A stretch of DNA of 64,000 bases from Otis tarda (taxonomy: Eukaryota; Chordata; Aves; Otidiformes; Otididae). The DNA is taken from contig CM048552.1 in assembly GCA_026413225.1 (NCBI GenBank), positions 214,544,553 through 214,608,552 of the forward strand. The letters run 5' to 3'. How positions within the stretch are numbered: the stretch's first letter is position 1; each line of letters begins with the position of its first letter. The translations under genes and the position numbers were made by a program. A model generated the notes under the pieces. It did no database searches, was not told the origin of the DNA, and saw only the letters and a list, made by a program, of their open reading frames with translations. Positions 27,601 through 40,054 of this stretch are shown here, piece after piece.

Positions 27601-30600
27601 TTGAACACCTCCAGGGATGGGGACTCCACCACTGCCCTGGGCAGCCTGTTCCAGTGCCTGACCACTCTGTCAGTAAAGAAGTGTTTCCTGATATCCAACC
27701 TAAACCTCCACTGATGCAACTTGAGGCCATTTCCTCTCGTTCTATCACAAGTTATTTGGGAGAAGAGACCAACACCCACCTCCCCACAACCTCATTTCAG
27801 GGAGCTGTAGAGAGCGATGAGGTCTCCCCTCAGCCTCCTCTTCTCCAGACTGAACAACCCCAGTTCCCCCAGCCGCTCCTCCTCACACTGGTGCTCCAGA
27901 CCCCTCACCAGCTGCGTTGCCCTTCTCTGGACGCGCTCCAGCACCTCAACATCCTTCTTGTGCTGAGGGGCCCAACACTGCACACAGCACTCGAGGTGCA
28001 GCCTCACCAGTGCCCAGTACAGGGGCACCATCACTGCCCTGCTCCTGCTGGCCACACTGGTCCTGACACAAGCCAGGATGCTGTTGGCCCTCTTGGCCAC
28101 CTGGGCACACTGCTGGCTCATGTTCAGGTGGGTGTCGACCAACACCCCCAGGTCTCTTTCCGCTGGGCAGCTTTCCAGCCACTCTTCCCCAAGCCTGTAG
28201 AGTTGCGTGGGGTTGTTGAGACCCAAGTGCAGGACCCAACACTCGGCCTTGTTGAACCTCATCCAGTTCCCCTCGGCCCATCAGTCCAGCCTGTCCAGGT
28301 CCCTCTGCAGAGCCTTCCTGCCCTGTGCAGATCGACACATCCACCCGGTTTGGTGTCATCTGCAAAATCACTGAGGGAGCACTCAATCTCCTCATCCAGA
28401 TCATCGATGAAAATGTTAAACAAGACTGGCCCCTAGACTGAGTCCTGGAGAACATCGCTTGTGACCGGCTGCCAACTGGATTGAACTCCATTCACCACAG
28501 GTTTCTGGGCTCGACCATCCAGCCAGTTCTGGTGTGTTGAGTATGGGGACATCACAGGGGACGATGCCATGGCGTGGACACCAGCACAATTAGCTACCTG
28601 GTAGGCTTGCACTGCCTCTGCTGAAGTCCTCCCCGGCACGTCACCACTGCCACCACTATCCTCACCAGCCAGACAAAAGCAAACAGGAGGCTCTGGGCAG
28701 AAATGACCATACAATCCATAAAATCTATAACCTTGCTCACCACCACGCGTGAAGCTTTGTGTATATGACCCCTCACCTCGTCATCCCAGCTGGAGCATCT
28801 AAGCAATGAGACAAACTACCGCAGGAAAAACCAAGCTTTGAAAACCCATCATTAAAGGCCAAAAACCCAAAAGGCAAAGGAGTGTCCCCACAGCGTAGGC
28901 AAGGTGAGGATGAAGGCACCCTGCAGGTCTTGCCACCACCTTTCACCACAGGTTCACAGCGCAGTGGAGCCCTCGGCACCCTTGCCATCTCAGTGGCGTA
29001 GATGTGAGCAGGTACTGAGCAGCTACTGCGTATTTATTCCTATTTATCCCTGTTCCGGGCGCGGCTCCAGTCCATCCTGGTGGGCACTCTTCCCCTTGGG
29101 AACAGGACTCATCTCCCAGGCTTCTCCTTGACTCTCCTCCATCCAGATTTGACACCCTGCTCATGAGTAAGCTCCCATCCCTCTCTGCCACGGGATGCCC
29201 AGGGAAGGCTTGTTCCGAAGAACGAAACCTGGCCTAGACGAGATCGAGCCGAAGAACAGAATGAGATGAGACGATGTCTCCCGGCAGAGCTCTGGAGAAG
29301 CCAACCACAGCTACAAGCCTGAAGCATCGCTGCAAATCAAACCTCAAGGCTTCACCTATGTCCAAATTAAATGTGTCCCAGCCAGTTCTCTGGAATTGAG
29401 GCCAACCTGCACGGCTCTGGCTGGTGACCACATTATTCATCTCCTTTATCACCCGCGCTGGGTGGCCGCAGCCAAATTTTGTCCCCAGACCCCTTCCTAC
29501 CCCTGTACCTGCTCTCACCCTCTGAGATTTTGAGGTCCTCCCTCAAAATCTCACCTGCAGCAGCCCAGAGATGCAACGGGGAGGAGAAATCACATCCCAG
29601 GTGAACTCCAAGGGAATTCTGCCGAATAACATCTAGGTTTCTACTAATTACACGCTGAGGTTTTCCAGACACTCACAATTTGGTCAGATCCGGTCTGGCG
29701 TGAAATGAGGTGCGATGCAACGCCCACGCACCGCGTCATGCGCACAGCCCCTACCCCAAAGAACGGTAGAGAAGTCCCTTTTCCAAAGATAAGGTCTCCC
29801 AAAGGCTCTTCATAGGGTTGGTTTTTTTTTTTAAATAATTATTTTCATCCCAAAAACCCCCAATATTTTTTCCAAAAAAAGAAGCCTGGAGCAGACAGAC
29901 TGTGAGGAACGCTTCCACCCACACGTGTGCACGGGCGCGGCGGTCCCAGCCTTGCAAACGTGGCCCGTGGAGAGCCACTTTAAGACACCTTATATATTTT
30001 TCTCCAAATACCCCTGGGAGTTTCTCCAGGTCCCAGGGCTGTCTGGAAGGTTAACTTTGCATTTTTCAACCTAGGAGTGGTCCCACCTCACGCTCGCAGC
30101 ACGCCCCACGCTGGGCGGGAACGTGAGGGCAAGCAGCAGGCAGGAGCAGTGGGGCAGGGGCCACGGGACCTCCCAAATACCAAGGGAAGCACCGGGGATC
30201 TTATCAGGGAGCTTATCACCCCGCCTGGAGGCACTCTTCGGCCTCAGAAGGGATGAGATTACAAGGCTCGACCTGGAAAAGCCTGTTTGACGGCCATCCC
30301 TAAGCAGCATCTCCTCCCACTGCCTCTGCTCGGCCAGTTTTGAGTTAAAAGGTGGGAATTTCACTCGAGTTCCTTGAAAATCATCCTTTAATTTGGAATT
30401 CTCTCCCTCTCTTTTAAGGTTTTTCCCTTTGGTTTTTCTACGCGTATCGTTCCGCTCAGCTACAGAGCATCGCCACTGCAAGCAACCTCAGGTCCCTCCT
30501 GGGGACCAAACGCTCAGCTAAAAGAGAGGCCTTCACCCTTCTCCAGTTGACTTCCTCCTCCGAAGGAGGGTTGGTGCCCTCCTTCTCATGCTCCTTCATG

Positions 30601-33600
30601 GTTTTGACACATGCAAACAGAAAGGGGCAGGGATGCTACCTGGTTTTCAGAAGAAAAAAAAAAAACCCAAGAGCTCTGCAAAATTTCATCCCAGAAGGGA
30701 AATGCAGAAGCAGAGAACTCCTGGGACGTGCGGCACCCTCACGGACATGAATGATCCCATCCGTTGCAACCAAGCTGATCCCAGATAACCCATCCCCAAA
30801 TAACCCACAGGAGGCAAATGGGCACGAAACAACCAAGTAAAACCCCAGAAGAAAAAGGTTTATTTACTGAATGCCGCAGAAGAAGCCTGGTAAGTTCTGT
30901 TCTCGGTCCCGGTGTCCACCGGCAGGTGGAAGGTGCCCTCCGTGGCACAGGAGGAGGAGGTCTGTGGCCAGGCTTGCTTCATCAGAAGTGTAGCTTGAGT
31001 GGAGACAGAGAAGAGGTGTCACACAGAACAATGAAGATACAGCATCCCACATTTATGTCACATTTGAACCTTCCTTCTTCTTTCCCACTCCTGCTTTTTT
31101 TAAGGACAACTATCCATAGGAATTTCACACCATGGTTCCTCTTACCCCAACTGCTCCCCATGGAGGGATGGTCTGCACAGTGCATTGCAGCAAACCAGTT
31201 ACCTACCCCAAACAACTGGTTTCCTGAGCCAAGTGACCTCCATGAAGATCTACACCTGGGGGACGTGTCCAACAGAGCCACCATCCCTCCCCAGCTGCCA
31301 CTGGTCACCACTGTCCATAGGAACCAGGAACAGCTATCTTGGGCCTCATGCTTCCCAGCTGGAAAACAGGCTGAGCCTGGTGTGCAAAGCATTTTATTCA
31401 CAGTAAAACCCTTTGAGATGCTTGCATGGCCGTCAGTGGACAAGGTACTGGTCACCATGACCATCCTACCACAGAGTTGGGTGGTCCTAGGAAACTGTGG
31501 AAAGGACAGTCAGCAGAAGCAGTGGCTTTGGGGAGGTTGCCCTGTTTCCCAGTTTGCGAAAAAGTATTTACGAAGCCAAGTAAGATAATCCAGAAGAACC
31601 TCAAGAGCCACATCTTGTGGGATTTGAGAAGGGACCAAGAGAATTCAGTCATTTTGTGGATCTTTAATTTGCTGAAAGAGGAAAAGGTCTTACACTTAAT
31701 TGTCATAATGCGCTTCTGTATGATGAGCCAGCGCTGGCTGCACCTTCATCCTAAACACATTGCCAGTGCTTATCTAGGAAGGAATGCCATTACACCGAAG
31801 ACTTTCTGGAGGACATCAATGGAAAAAGCAGATCACCAACACAACCCTACAACCCAGCTCCTTCCCAAAGCTGGTGCCTCCAGGAAAGGTCTAACAGGTC
31901 GTTTCTTGTGTTTTTTCCCGCTGAAACTATGGCTCTGTCCTAACTTTTTGTTCCAGACAAATCTCAGATGGTGACTTCCCACCATTCTCAAAGTTCCACC
32001 ACCTCCCAACGGAGTGCATAGATCTTTTGAAAGCCTCGGCTCGCTGCTCACCCGCTTAACAAGCTGCTCTAGCTGAAAGAAATGAACTCCGGGTTTTCGA
32101 CGCACGGCAGTACGTACTTCACACAGCCAGCTACTACGGAAAGAAAACCCAGTGAGGGTTGGTCCATTCTCAGCAAGCCGCAGACCTCACTGTGAAGTTG
32201 AGAGTAAAGGAAGTAAAGTGATCCAGTTGCTGGAACCGAAGAAAATCGCTGATTTATGGCTTCTTTAAAGATATTTGTGACAGCAGAAGCTAGCCTGTTG
32301 ACACGCTTTACACCAAATTACCGAGTTCCCCAAGATCTCTAGAAGGTTGGAGGTCAGGGTATGTCCCTGTTGTCCCCTCCTCCCTGCACAGGTGGTGTTA
32401 GGGACTGGTAGGATTTTCCCAGAGACACAGTAAATGGATTCTGGCTCAGATCTACCAACTCAAGAGACTTCTGGAGAAAAAAAAAAAAAAAAAAAAATCT
32501 TTGGGAAGAGAGGAACAACGGAGGCTGATTTCATAGGCAAGGAACTGTTTCTGATAGCAGAACCAGCCAAGCTCAGACAAAGCTGTCTGGGGCAGAAAGA
32601 GGAGCTCTTTGGGAGGGACACCACGGTCCACAGGAGGAGGTGGTGGGTTCCTTATCCTCCCATTGGCCCCAAGGGAGTCACACATGAAGACTCCCTTGCA
32701 CTTCGTATCTCCTTCTCCCAAGCAAGTTCCTACATGCCAGGGGGCTCAGCGCTAAGCTCCACAGAAGGGACTTCATGACTTGGGTCAGGGCTTGTAGAAC
32801 TTTCTGCAGCCCAAAGGCAAGAGCAATGGCATTTCACACCCCTCCAAGGCCTCCATGTCTGCTCAGACTCTTAATGAACATCTCTGAAGATGTAACTGTG
32901 AAGCTGGAGTGCCACAGGGCTGGAAGTTGAGAACGAGTGATTGAGGAGGCCAAGAAGGAATCAGCGCTAGCGTTGGGCACCACTGCCCAGAGAGAGCAGA
33001 GAAGCACTGCTGCAGGTCTGTTGGGCCACCAAAACCTTGTGAGACCACTCTCCTGGTGTGGGACAGAAATACAGGAGCACGGAGGACACCCAGCAGCGAT
33101 GCTTTACCAGACGACATGGCAATCATCAACTGTGCGGAGATGTTTATGGGTGCAAGACCTGACTGGATGGTGCTCTGCTGCTCGAGACATGGAAATGCAA
33201 TCCTCCTTCCTTAACTTCTCCAAGAGAAAACCAGTAGGTTCATGGGAAGTGAAGATTCAGACTCCAGTTTCTCCTCCACTCGAGCACTGATCACAGTTCT
33301 GCTCCGAGCCTGTGCCCCCTCCCAAAGGTTTGTGAGTTATTAAGGATTTCCAGACTGCCTTGCTTTATTTTCCACGGTACGCTGCTCTCCTGAACATCAC
33401 ACCGGAGAGCGAACTCGTAGCGCTGAGACAGGAACACTCTTTCACTTACGCTTTTATCCAAAATCAGGTTCATTTTTGCCTCTGGATTGCACAAAGGTTT
33501 TAATCGCCAAGACTGATGAGACAATTTATTTAGATGTTATATGAATCCTTCCTCTGCGCTTTCTCCTCTCCACATCAGACCTACCGAAAAATCACGGTAA

Positions 33601-36600
33601 TTTGGGTCTGAGACGCCTGGGAGCTTGCAGGTTATAGCTACGCAAGTTCTTTACATTAAATCATGGCTCCTCAGCGAATCCATCACTTAAAACTACACAA
33701 AAGGTGAACCAAGGAGGCTTCCAGGAACATTAATATCTCCTGGTCCTTTGCAAGGGCTGCAACGCACAGAGATGCCGCCATGGCTATCTAAGGAGGAGAT
33801 CTAAGAAGAAACTCTTCAGCAGGGCCTGGTGTGAAAGGACGAGGGGTGATGGTTTTAAAATAGAGGGAAGCAGATTCAGACTGGACATAAGGAAGAAATT
33901 TTTTACACGGAGGGTGGAGGAGCACTGTCCCAGGTTGCCCAGAGAGGCGGTGGATGCCCCATCCCTGGAAACATTCCAGGCCAGGTTGGCCGGGGTTCTG
34001 AGCAACCTGATGTGGTTGGAGATGTCCCTGCTCCTTGGACCGGATGGGTTTTAAAGGTCCCTTCCCACCCAAACCATTCCATGATTCTGTGATTATGCAG
34101 TGTATCTACTTCTTGCTTCCCTCTGCCACCCTTATTTGTGATAGATACGGCCTTGAGCCACCGACAAAGTTTGCAATCAGCTTCATTCCCCAGGCAGTCC
34201 CATTATTGGGTGCCTCAAAATGTTGGGAGCAATTGTTCTTCAAAAGCCTTGCAAGGCTCTACGGGATATTCACCCCACCGGACCCCAAGATGCCCACCTT
34301 GGGGGACCCCCTGAGGCCCGTAAATAGTCAACGGGCGCCTACAGAGGATGATTCAGAGCACTTTTATGGGAAAAGATGACGCCTACTCTTTCCCTCTGCA
34401 CGGCAACGTTTCCTCCGGGAAGGACCCAGGAGCGGGGGATCGGAGCCTCCATCCCGTCCCGCAGCATCCCCACGGAGACTCCTCTGATTTCCGAGCCTGA
34501 TTTTAGAAATATCTGTTCCGCTCGAAGGGCGCTGAAGTACGGCATGCAACGCGTTATCCTCCCCTGCATTATTAATAAACGCGGTTAGAGCATGAGCCGG
34601 CCTCCACGCCGAAAGCGCGTGCCCTACTTTCAGGGGAAAAAAAAATAAAAAGCACGCTGTAACGAAGGACGTTAAAACAAAACAACCATCTCGGGAAGAC
34701 GGAATGCCCGGGAGGGAATGTGCAGCAGGCTTAATGAAGACATAAATTTATTTTTTTTTTTTTAAATCGTGTCTTTGCAGTGGAGCGATTTTAGGCGCTC
34801 ATTTTTACATACTTGAAAGGACATTTTTTTAATCGCCCTGTCCTAAATAACCAGGCTCCTCGCAAGCAGTGGAGTTCGCAGTGCTGGTGTTCCGCAGTGA
34901 GCTCGTACCCTGCCTTTTGTCTCTCCCGCTAACAAACACAGAATCACAGAATCACGGAACGGTTTGGATTGGAAGGGACCTTCAAGGCCACCCCATCCAA
35001 CCCCCCTGCAAGGAGCAGAACCTCCGTTCCGTTTAACACAGTTGAGAACGCCGCCCGCTCCGTTGCACGTACCCACCTGCCAGAATATTTCACAGACCTT
35101 ACTTCGCGCTAGTCGTCTCTCAAAAATTCTTAATTTGTCTTCTTTAAGTCTGTTTTCCATAGAGAAGTGACTGCTGACCCAAAAAATGGGGAAAAACCCT
35201 GCCGTGCTATTAAATCTCATCGATTTCAAGAGCTGTTTACGGGGAGGATGGAGGTTTCCGCACAAGAGGAGTTGGGTTGAGGAGCCCCAATTTTAATCTT
35301 CACCGTTTGCTCACAAATTTAGTGCTTAGCTACGTCGCGTTACGCACTGGAGGATTTTTATTCTCAATGTCAGCTTTGTGGATATGAGGAGATTTCTAAT
35401 ATTGGAAATTCTTAAAAGCATTTTTGAAGACTCCTAAACACAGAAATGGAATTTAAATGCCGAGACGGCTGCACTCGAGCATTAAGCCGCGTAACAAAAG
35501 GGTCTGGCGAGGGAGGACAAAAATGATCAGAGGATTTTATTTTTTTTTTTTAGAGCGAGCAAGTCGGTAAAGATTAGGATTGCACTTCAGACGGGAGCGT
35601 CGGGGGAGCGAACAAAAGGCTGGCTGACACAAAGAAGCTTGATCGGAGCTTTCGTTTCCCCTCTCACATCCCGCAAATCTAAAGCAACAGACAATTATTT
35701 GCGTTGCTTAAAAAAAAAAAAATTAAAAAATCAGTAACTCGAGCCTTAATTAATCTACGGAACTGCTTGCTGCAAAGTCTTGTAGTGATAAAAAATCGCA
35801 AGAATCAAAGCACGGGGGAGGTTAAGCATCTTCATGAAAGAGAGGACACCCACAGCCACAGTAGGGGAAAATCAAAGTCTTCGTGGTTCTGGGCTTAGAA
35901 AAGCCGCTGACAAGGTTTTGGGGTGGATTATTCCACACCGAACAATTGCGAGGAAACATCTGAAGGCCGATCTGGCTGTTTGCAGGGACGAGAGACCAGG
36001 GCGGATGGACAACCTGGCCCTCGCTGAGCGTGGGGGCTCCTTTCTGCTGGGTGGAGGACACAGGCTGTAGAAATCGCTGCAGGAACGATGGGGCTCAAGA
36101 AGGGGTACCCAAGGGCTCACCGTGCGAGTCTCAATTTCCAGGGGTGTTTCCTTCTTCTCTCCTGGTCTTCTTGACTGTTTCTTCACTGCCTCGGTTGGGG
36201 CATCCACTTCTTTCTTGGCTTTGTTGTGGGTGCAAGCAAATTCTTTGCTTAAGAGAACAAGACTTGTCCTCCAGCCCATGCCAGGACCTACGCTTTTACA
36301 CACCAGGTGGGTCCTACTATCCTCACCTATTCCAGGAAAGCAATCCCATAAAACATCATCCTAGAGGTCTCCTTCTCTGAGGGTCTCTTCACTATATCAG
36401 AGTTACCTGAGAAGATACCTACAAATCCCCCTTGGGTTCCCGTTCCTCATGAGCATGAAGGACATCCCACACAGGATTCATCTCAAGCTCTCCCGGTAGG
36501 ACAGCCAGGCACCCACGGAGAGTATGTCCCCAGAGATGGGCTAAATGTCTCTCTGAGATGTTCCCTCTTTCTCTCCGTTGAATATTTGGGGGACCTGGGC

Positions 36601-39600
36601 TGGAAGGGTTAGAGATCGAAGGTCTATTCAGCTAAAGGGATCCAAATCTTCCCTAAACGTGGCAATTGCTGCAGCTGTTCAAAAGACTTGAAATTTCCTA
36701 GTCTTTTTTTTTTGTTGTTCTATCTTTTTTAATTTGGAAAATTAAACGGAGCTGAAATAAAATCTTTCCAGGGGAATGTGTGGATTTCATCAAGATTTTG
36801 CTAAGAGAACTATTTTGTTTGGATAGCAACGCAGCGTTTCTGAGGGCTGTGTCAATTTGTTTTCTAATAGGACCTCCAGCCTCCCAAGGATGGTTGGTAT
36901 CTGAGATCTGCCAGAAGCAAGATAGACGCCCCCACCAAAAAAAATAATCCCTCGTCCTGCAGCGATTTGGTGCTCCATCTCACTTGGGTGTCCTCTTGGC
37001 CACCTCCAAGGCATGGGCAGTGGGGACAAGAGATATTTTATAACATCCAGGAACGCTGCTGTATTTACAGCTCTGGCTGAGCAGGGAGGACATGGCCAGC
37101 CTCTGGCAGGACGAGCCACTAATAAATCTGTGGGGTTTTTTTTAATGCTGTGGAGCTCTTTTCATTTTACTCTTTCAGCGTTATACGCCTCAGGGGAATT
37201 TGAGGGTGGCCAGCACACATCTAGGGGAACAAAACTCGTTTCATATTACACATTAAGATTTTTAGGGGGAAGAAACGCAGCTGAAGACCCTACCAGAAGC
37301 TCATAAAACCAAACGCGACGCCACAGATCCCTCACAGAGTCATCCGCAGTAAATGGCTTTATTTAATAACCTTGCAAAATAACAGCGAATTTAAACCGTG
37401 ATGCGGAGAAGACAGCATCAAAAGTTTTTGGCAACGAAACCCTCATTCCTGCTTCATCAGCCTTGGAAAGCTCCCGAGCTTGGGGATCCACTGATTTTAC
37501 GACAACCGGGAGACCGAAAACTTGGCAATTGAGAGGAGAAAGGGTTTAGCAAGACTGCCACAAAGCCCGGCTTTGTGTTCGTTGCGCAAGCATCTATTTC
37601 ACTCCAAGGACTACCGAACGCTTAGCTGAAAAGACAGCTTTATTCCAGAGTTTTAAAATCCCGCAACTCTTTGGAGCCGAAGCACTCAGAATAAACATCG
37701 CGGCCAACCGAGAAGCCATGAAGGCAAAACGAAGGGCGAGAGATTATATTTCATCTCCAACGTGTGCTTGGAAATGGCTGAGCAAGAGTTTTTTTTTCAG
37801 GTCTTTTTCATAAAAAAAAAAAGATGAAAAAAGGCTCAGTCCTGATTTCAGAAATGCTTTTCCAGTCACCGCTCAGACACTGCCAATTCTGGCATTTCAC
37901 CTGTGCGACTGCATCTCTTAAAGAAAACGCTCTGGCCACGCTCCAGCCTAAAAACCTCACAGCTAATGAATAATGTCCTCATCATTGGGTTGGAAGTGGC
38001 CTTCAAAGCCCACCCAGTCCAATCCCCTACCATGGGCTGGGACATCTTCCAGTAGATCAGGTTACTCCATGCCCTGTCCAACCTGAACTTGAACACTTCC
38101 AACGATGGGACATCCACAGCTTCTCCAGGCCACGAGAACTCAAGATTACCGTTAAATAGGATATTTCCTTCTCTTATATTAACTTTCACTTAATTCACTG
38201 GGGATAAGAGTTACATTTTGAAATTGCTACTTAGCTCTTGCGTTTCTACCACCCTTTGTCATGCCAAGAGGCTCCCGGCCTCCAGGTTATTTGGCTGAAA
38301 GCGGAGAACTTAACCATGCTTTAAAATCTCAAGGTTGCTTGTTCCTTCCAAAGGGCTGGTTTCAGTAAAGTACTTAAACGTAGGTTGGACTTCAGTTAAA
38401 TTACTTCCTGAGTTGGGGCCTCAGAGAAGTCGTCAACCCCAAGAAGAAAAAGACTTCTATAAAGGTTTCCAAGCTTGGGCTCGAAAGCATAAAAAAAAAG
38501 CAAGTGATGGATTTAGCAGAGCAACTCAAATATTCCTCATTAAGCACAGAACCTCATTAGTCCATGCTGCGGTGACGACAATGCCTTGCGGACAGGTGGG
38601 AATTACTCCATGACTCCCTGCTTCCGAGTAACTTCTCTGACTTAAAAACAGTGGAAGATCCACTTCTTCTGGAATAAGAAATGAAGAAATGTCCTTGCTG
38701 GAAGTTATTTGAAGGCAGCTCCCCTGATTAATTTACATTCCGTCCTAATCTACATGAATCTTCTACCACTGGCAGCTCTTGGCTTTACACAATTTCCCTG
38801 TCTTTCCACCTCACGTAGATGAGGTGTTCAACCTCCAAGTGACGGACAGGCCATGACTGGGTTTGTATTCATGCCGCCCCATGCTTTGATGGCTTTCTCC
38901 TCTACAACTCTCTCCGGCCAGGCAAGAAAGTCCTGGATGTGTGTGTGTGTCCTCCTCCATCCGGACTTTTCTCTGCATCCACCAAGCAACACAACCAGAG
39001 CCATGGAAAACAGAGAGAGGGGAGGTGTGGAGAAATGGTGCTCAACGCGTTACCCACCAGCCTGGCTGGTAGGATGGTTCAGAGGGACTGCAAAGCGGGA
39101 TGCAAAAGAACATGCGGTGGGTGTGAAAAACGAAGACCTCCCTGAAAGATGAAGACCTTGTACCTCCAAGTAACGTTTCTCAGGGACAAATGGGGAGTAG
39201 TAGAGAAGGGAATAAAGGACAGAGCTTGGCCGAGTTTTCATGGACAGCTGGAAGAGGCAGATGACAAATACGTCCCAGTGGACACGCTGCAGCAGAGGTA
39301 GAAAACAACCGGTCAAACTGGGAAAGCCAAGGGAAAACAGGATTTTATGGAGAAAAGTGCAGGTGGTGCTGTCAAAGATGCACATCAAGAATAAGGTGAA
39401 GAGTTCCTGAGTTTGGCCAGGAAGAGCTTGCTTCATCTTTGGAAGAGCTATTTGAGGGCGGAGTGAAGGGCAGGAGCTGGACAGAAGACAGTAGGACAAA
39501 CCCAGAGTCCATCAGTGCCAGAGGAAAGCGGGGGACAGGAAAGACGTGGCATGGGAGCTCCAGACACCAGAGAGGACACGGTTCTTGCCATTTCTGCGTC

Positions 39601-39997
39601 TACGACATGGAAGGAGGAGAGAAGGACAAGCAGGGGGAATGGGAAGACAATCTTGGGGAGACAGCACGTGGTGTTCAGAAAATATGAAAAGCCACCACTG
39701 CCCAGGATTGTGAGGATTGTAAAATTCCTGGGATTAAAATTTGCAACACAAATATTCCCAATGGAGGGCGTGACGTTAACGGCAGAGCTAGGAAGGGAAG
39801 AGCTTCACGCAGGCTCCTTCCCTGGAAAGGAATTGCTGGACAAGCACACGGAAGCTGCGGGGTTCCTCCTGCACGCTTCACCATGCCTGATCTCGTCTCC
39901 ATCGGCAGAGTTTTACCTGGGGCATAGCCGGGGCTGCTGGTTGGATACATGTTTGGGTTGTAGGCTGGAGCAGCGGTGGGATAGCCCGTCGGATAAC
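18536..39997 (-). CDS. FAM168A: FAM168A, five of six coding exons (first lies beyond right edge)
   Basis: FAM168A is a small proline- and tyrosine-rich vertebrate protein (also named TCRP1), paralogous to FAM168B. Its biochemical role is poorly defined. On the - strand the exons are 39917-39997, 30868-30993, 22809-22951, 19895-20069 and 18536-18648 (stop TAA at 18536-18538). The phases are consistent. The order is [20 protein letters not shown], then [16 protein letters not shown], then [20 protein letters not shown], then [20 protein letters not shown] and MAMSAG, and finally TYSYVPPHW. The visible coding length is 638 nt. A missing first exon of 70 nt (23 codons plus one base) would give the 235-residue form without the optional nine-residue segment. 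PPYSP and NPYQT motifs identify FAM168A rather than FAM168B. The gene runs tail-to-tail with RELT, as in other vertebrates. Confidence 0.95.
18649..19227 (-). other. FAM168A intron, unique part
   Basis: Intron between the last coding exon and a CR1 piece. No exon or repeat was recognised. Confidence 0.5.
19228..19398 (+). mobile_element. CR1 3'-end fragment
   Basis: It begins at GGTGGTGGATGTCCCATCCC and ends in GGTTCTGTGAT. It is in inverted orientation to the copy at 20112-20640 and highly complementary to it over about 165 bp. Confidence 0.92.
19399..19894 (-). other. FAM168A intron, unique part
   Basis: Unique intron with an A run at about 19714-19724 and a T run at 19876-19889 next to the exon donor. 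No gene was recognised. Confidence 0.5.
19895..20069 (-). CDS. FAM168A: FAM168A coding exon with [16 protein letters not shown]
   Basis: It is 175 nt, phase 0 in and phase 1 out. The - strand acceptor is CTCTCAAACAG and the donor GTAAGA. It encodes [39 protein letters not shown] and [16 protein letters not shown]1 copy begins only about 42 bp upstream of the acceptor. The length is not a multiple of three, so skipping would break the frame. Confidence 0.95.
20112..20640 (-). mobile_element. CR1 LINE, 5'-truncated
   Basis: A minus-oriented 3' end with octamers CACAGAATCACAGAAT at its left border, running through the CR1 3' UTR into the end of ORF2 (readable antisense [17 protein letters not shown]). 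Its 3' tail lies 42 bp upstream of the acceptor of FAM168A exon 19895-20069. Confidence 0.94.
20641..22808 (-). other. FAM168A intron
   Basis: Unique intron apart from a CR1 fragment at 21198-21293. Many short frames have no recognisable product. Confidence 0.5.
21198..21293 (+). mobile_element. CR1 3'-end fragment, second subfamily
   Basis: It contains GGTTTAGTGGGCATGGTGGT and GACTTGATGATCTTAGAGG and ends in ATTCTATGATTCTA. It belongs with the pieces at 27485 and 57771 rather than with the GCGGTGGATGCCCCATCC group. Confidence 0.85.
22809..22951 (-). CDS. FAM168A: FAM168A coding exon with [12 protein letters not shown]
   Basis: It is 143 nt. The - strand acceptor is TCTTCGCCAG and the donor GTGGGT, and the exon completes a split arginine codon. 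It encodes [39 protein letters not shown] and PQQNLYTQ. There is no CR1 within 1.4 kb. Confidence 0.95.
22952..26129 (-). other. FAM168A intron without recognisable repeats
   Basis: About 3.2 kb of unique intron. The AT-rich part 25620-26060 has several TAATTA/CTAATT-type motifs and scattered CpGs and looks less decayed than its surroundings. No exon was found. Confidence 0.45.
26130..27148 (+). mobile_element. CR1 LINE, reverse-transcriptase remnant and 3' end (~1 kb)
   Basis: The longest + oriented copy. It starts inside the reverse-transcriptase domain (readable [30 protein letters not shown]), continues through ORF2 with frame breaks, and ends in ATTCTGTGATTCTATA at 27148. It is not an intact gene. 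Confidence 0.94.
27485..28532 (-). mobile_element. CR1 LINE, ORF2 remnant and 3' end, second subfamily (~1 kb)
   Basis: A minus-oriented copy with AGAATCATAGAATC at its left border, then 3' UTR, then ORF2. Readable - strand peptides are [34 protein letters not shown] and [20 protein letters not shown]. The open + frame across it is an antisense artefact. ORF2 is truncated and frameshifted. Confidence 0.94.
28533..30867 (-). other. FAM168A intron, unique
   Basis: Unique intron with no recognised repeat or exon up to the exon at 30868. Short T and A runs occur near 29820 and 30652-30666. Confidence 0.5.
30868..30993 (-). CDS. FAM168A: FAM168A coding exon with [15 protein letters not shown]
   Basis: It is 126 nt. 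The - strand acceptor is GTCTCCACTCAAG and the donor a weak A|GTAAAT. It encodes (A)[35 protein letters not shown] and ASSAAF. Its 42-codon length keeps the frame if skipped. The human protein has closely matching sequence with N for T after WPQ. Confidence 0.93.
30994..33789 (-). other. FAM168A intron, unique
   Basis: Unique intron with a long A run at about 32475-32498. The 27-nt optional exon known from the human long form was looked for between 30994 and 39916 and not identified. Confidence 0.45.
33795..34093 (+). mobile_element. CR1 3'-end fragment (~300 bp)
   Basis: It starts within GAAACTCTTCAGCAGGGCC and passes through the GAGGCGGTGGATGCCCCATC block. It ends in ATTCCATGATTCTGTGATT. 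Confidence 0.93.
34094..37977 (-). other. FAM168A intron, mostly unique
   Basis: Unique intron apart from the short CR1 piece at 34939-35022. AT-rich stretches with T/A homopolymers occur near 34749, 35548 and 35709. No exon was recognised. Confidence 0.45.
34939..35022 (-). mobile_element. CR1 3'-terminal fragment (~85 bp)
   Basis: CACAGAATCACAGAATCACG is followed by GGTTTGGATTGGAAGGGACC and the CCAACCCCCCTGCAAGGAGC motif. It is cut off after GCAGA. Confidence 0.88.
37978..38140 (-). mobile_element. Old diverged CR1 fragment
   Basis: It contains GGGTTGGAAGTGGCCTTCAA, CCCACCCAGTCCAATCCCC and GAACACTTCCAACGATGGGA. The terminal octamers are lost and divergence is higher than in the other copies. 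Confidence 0.8.
38141..39916 (-). other. FAM168A intron, unique
   Basis: Unique intron leading to the exon at 39917. No repeat family was recognised. Confidence 0.5.
39917..39997 (-). CDS. FAM168A: FAM168A coding exon with [16 protein letters not shown]
   Basis: It is 81 nt. The - strand acceptor is TTTTCCTCATTGCAG and the donor GTAAAA. It encodes [20 protein letters not shown] and SSPGYAP. The branch-point-like CCTAATT lies about 40 bases upstream of the exon, and a CR1 starts about 57 bp upstream. The matching first coding exon (starting MNPVYSP in the family) was not found to the right and should lie beyond 64000. Confidence 0.94.
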
Positions 39998-40054
39998 CTG
40001 CAATGAGGAAAAAAGAGAGAGAAATTAGGCTTTTGTCAACAGGGAGAGAGAAGA

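Noticed and set aside
27186-28436. 416-residue frame on the + strand
   Set aside because: It is antisense to a CR1 ORF2 remnant. The - strand reads recognisable CR1 reverse-transcriptase-side peptides.
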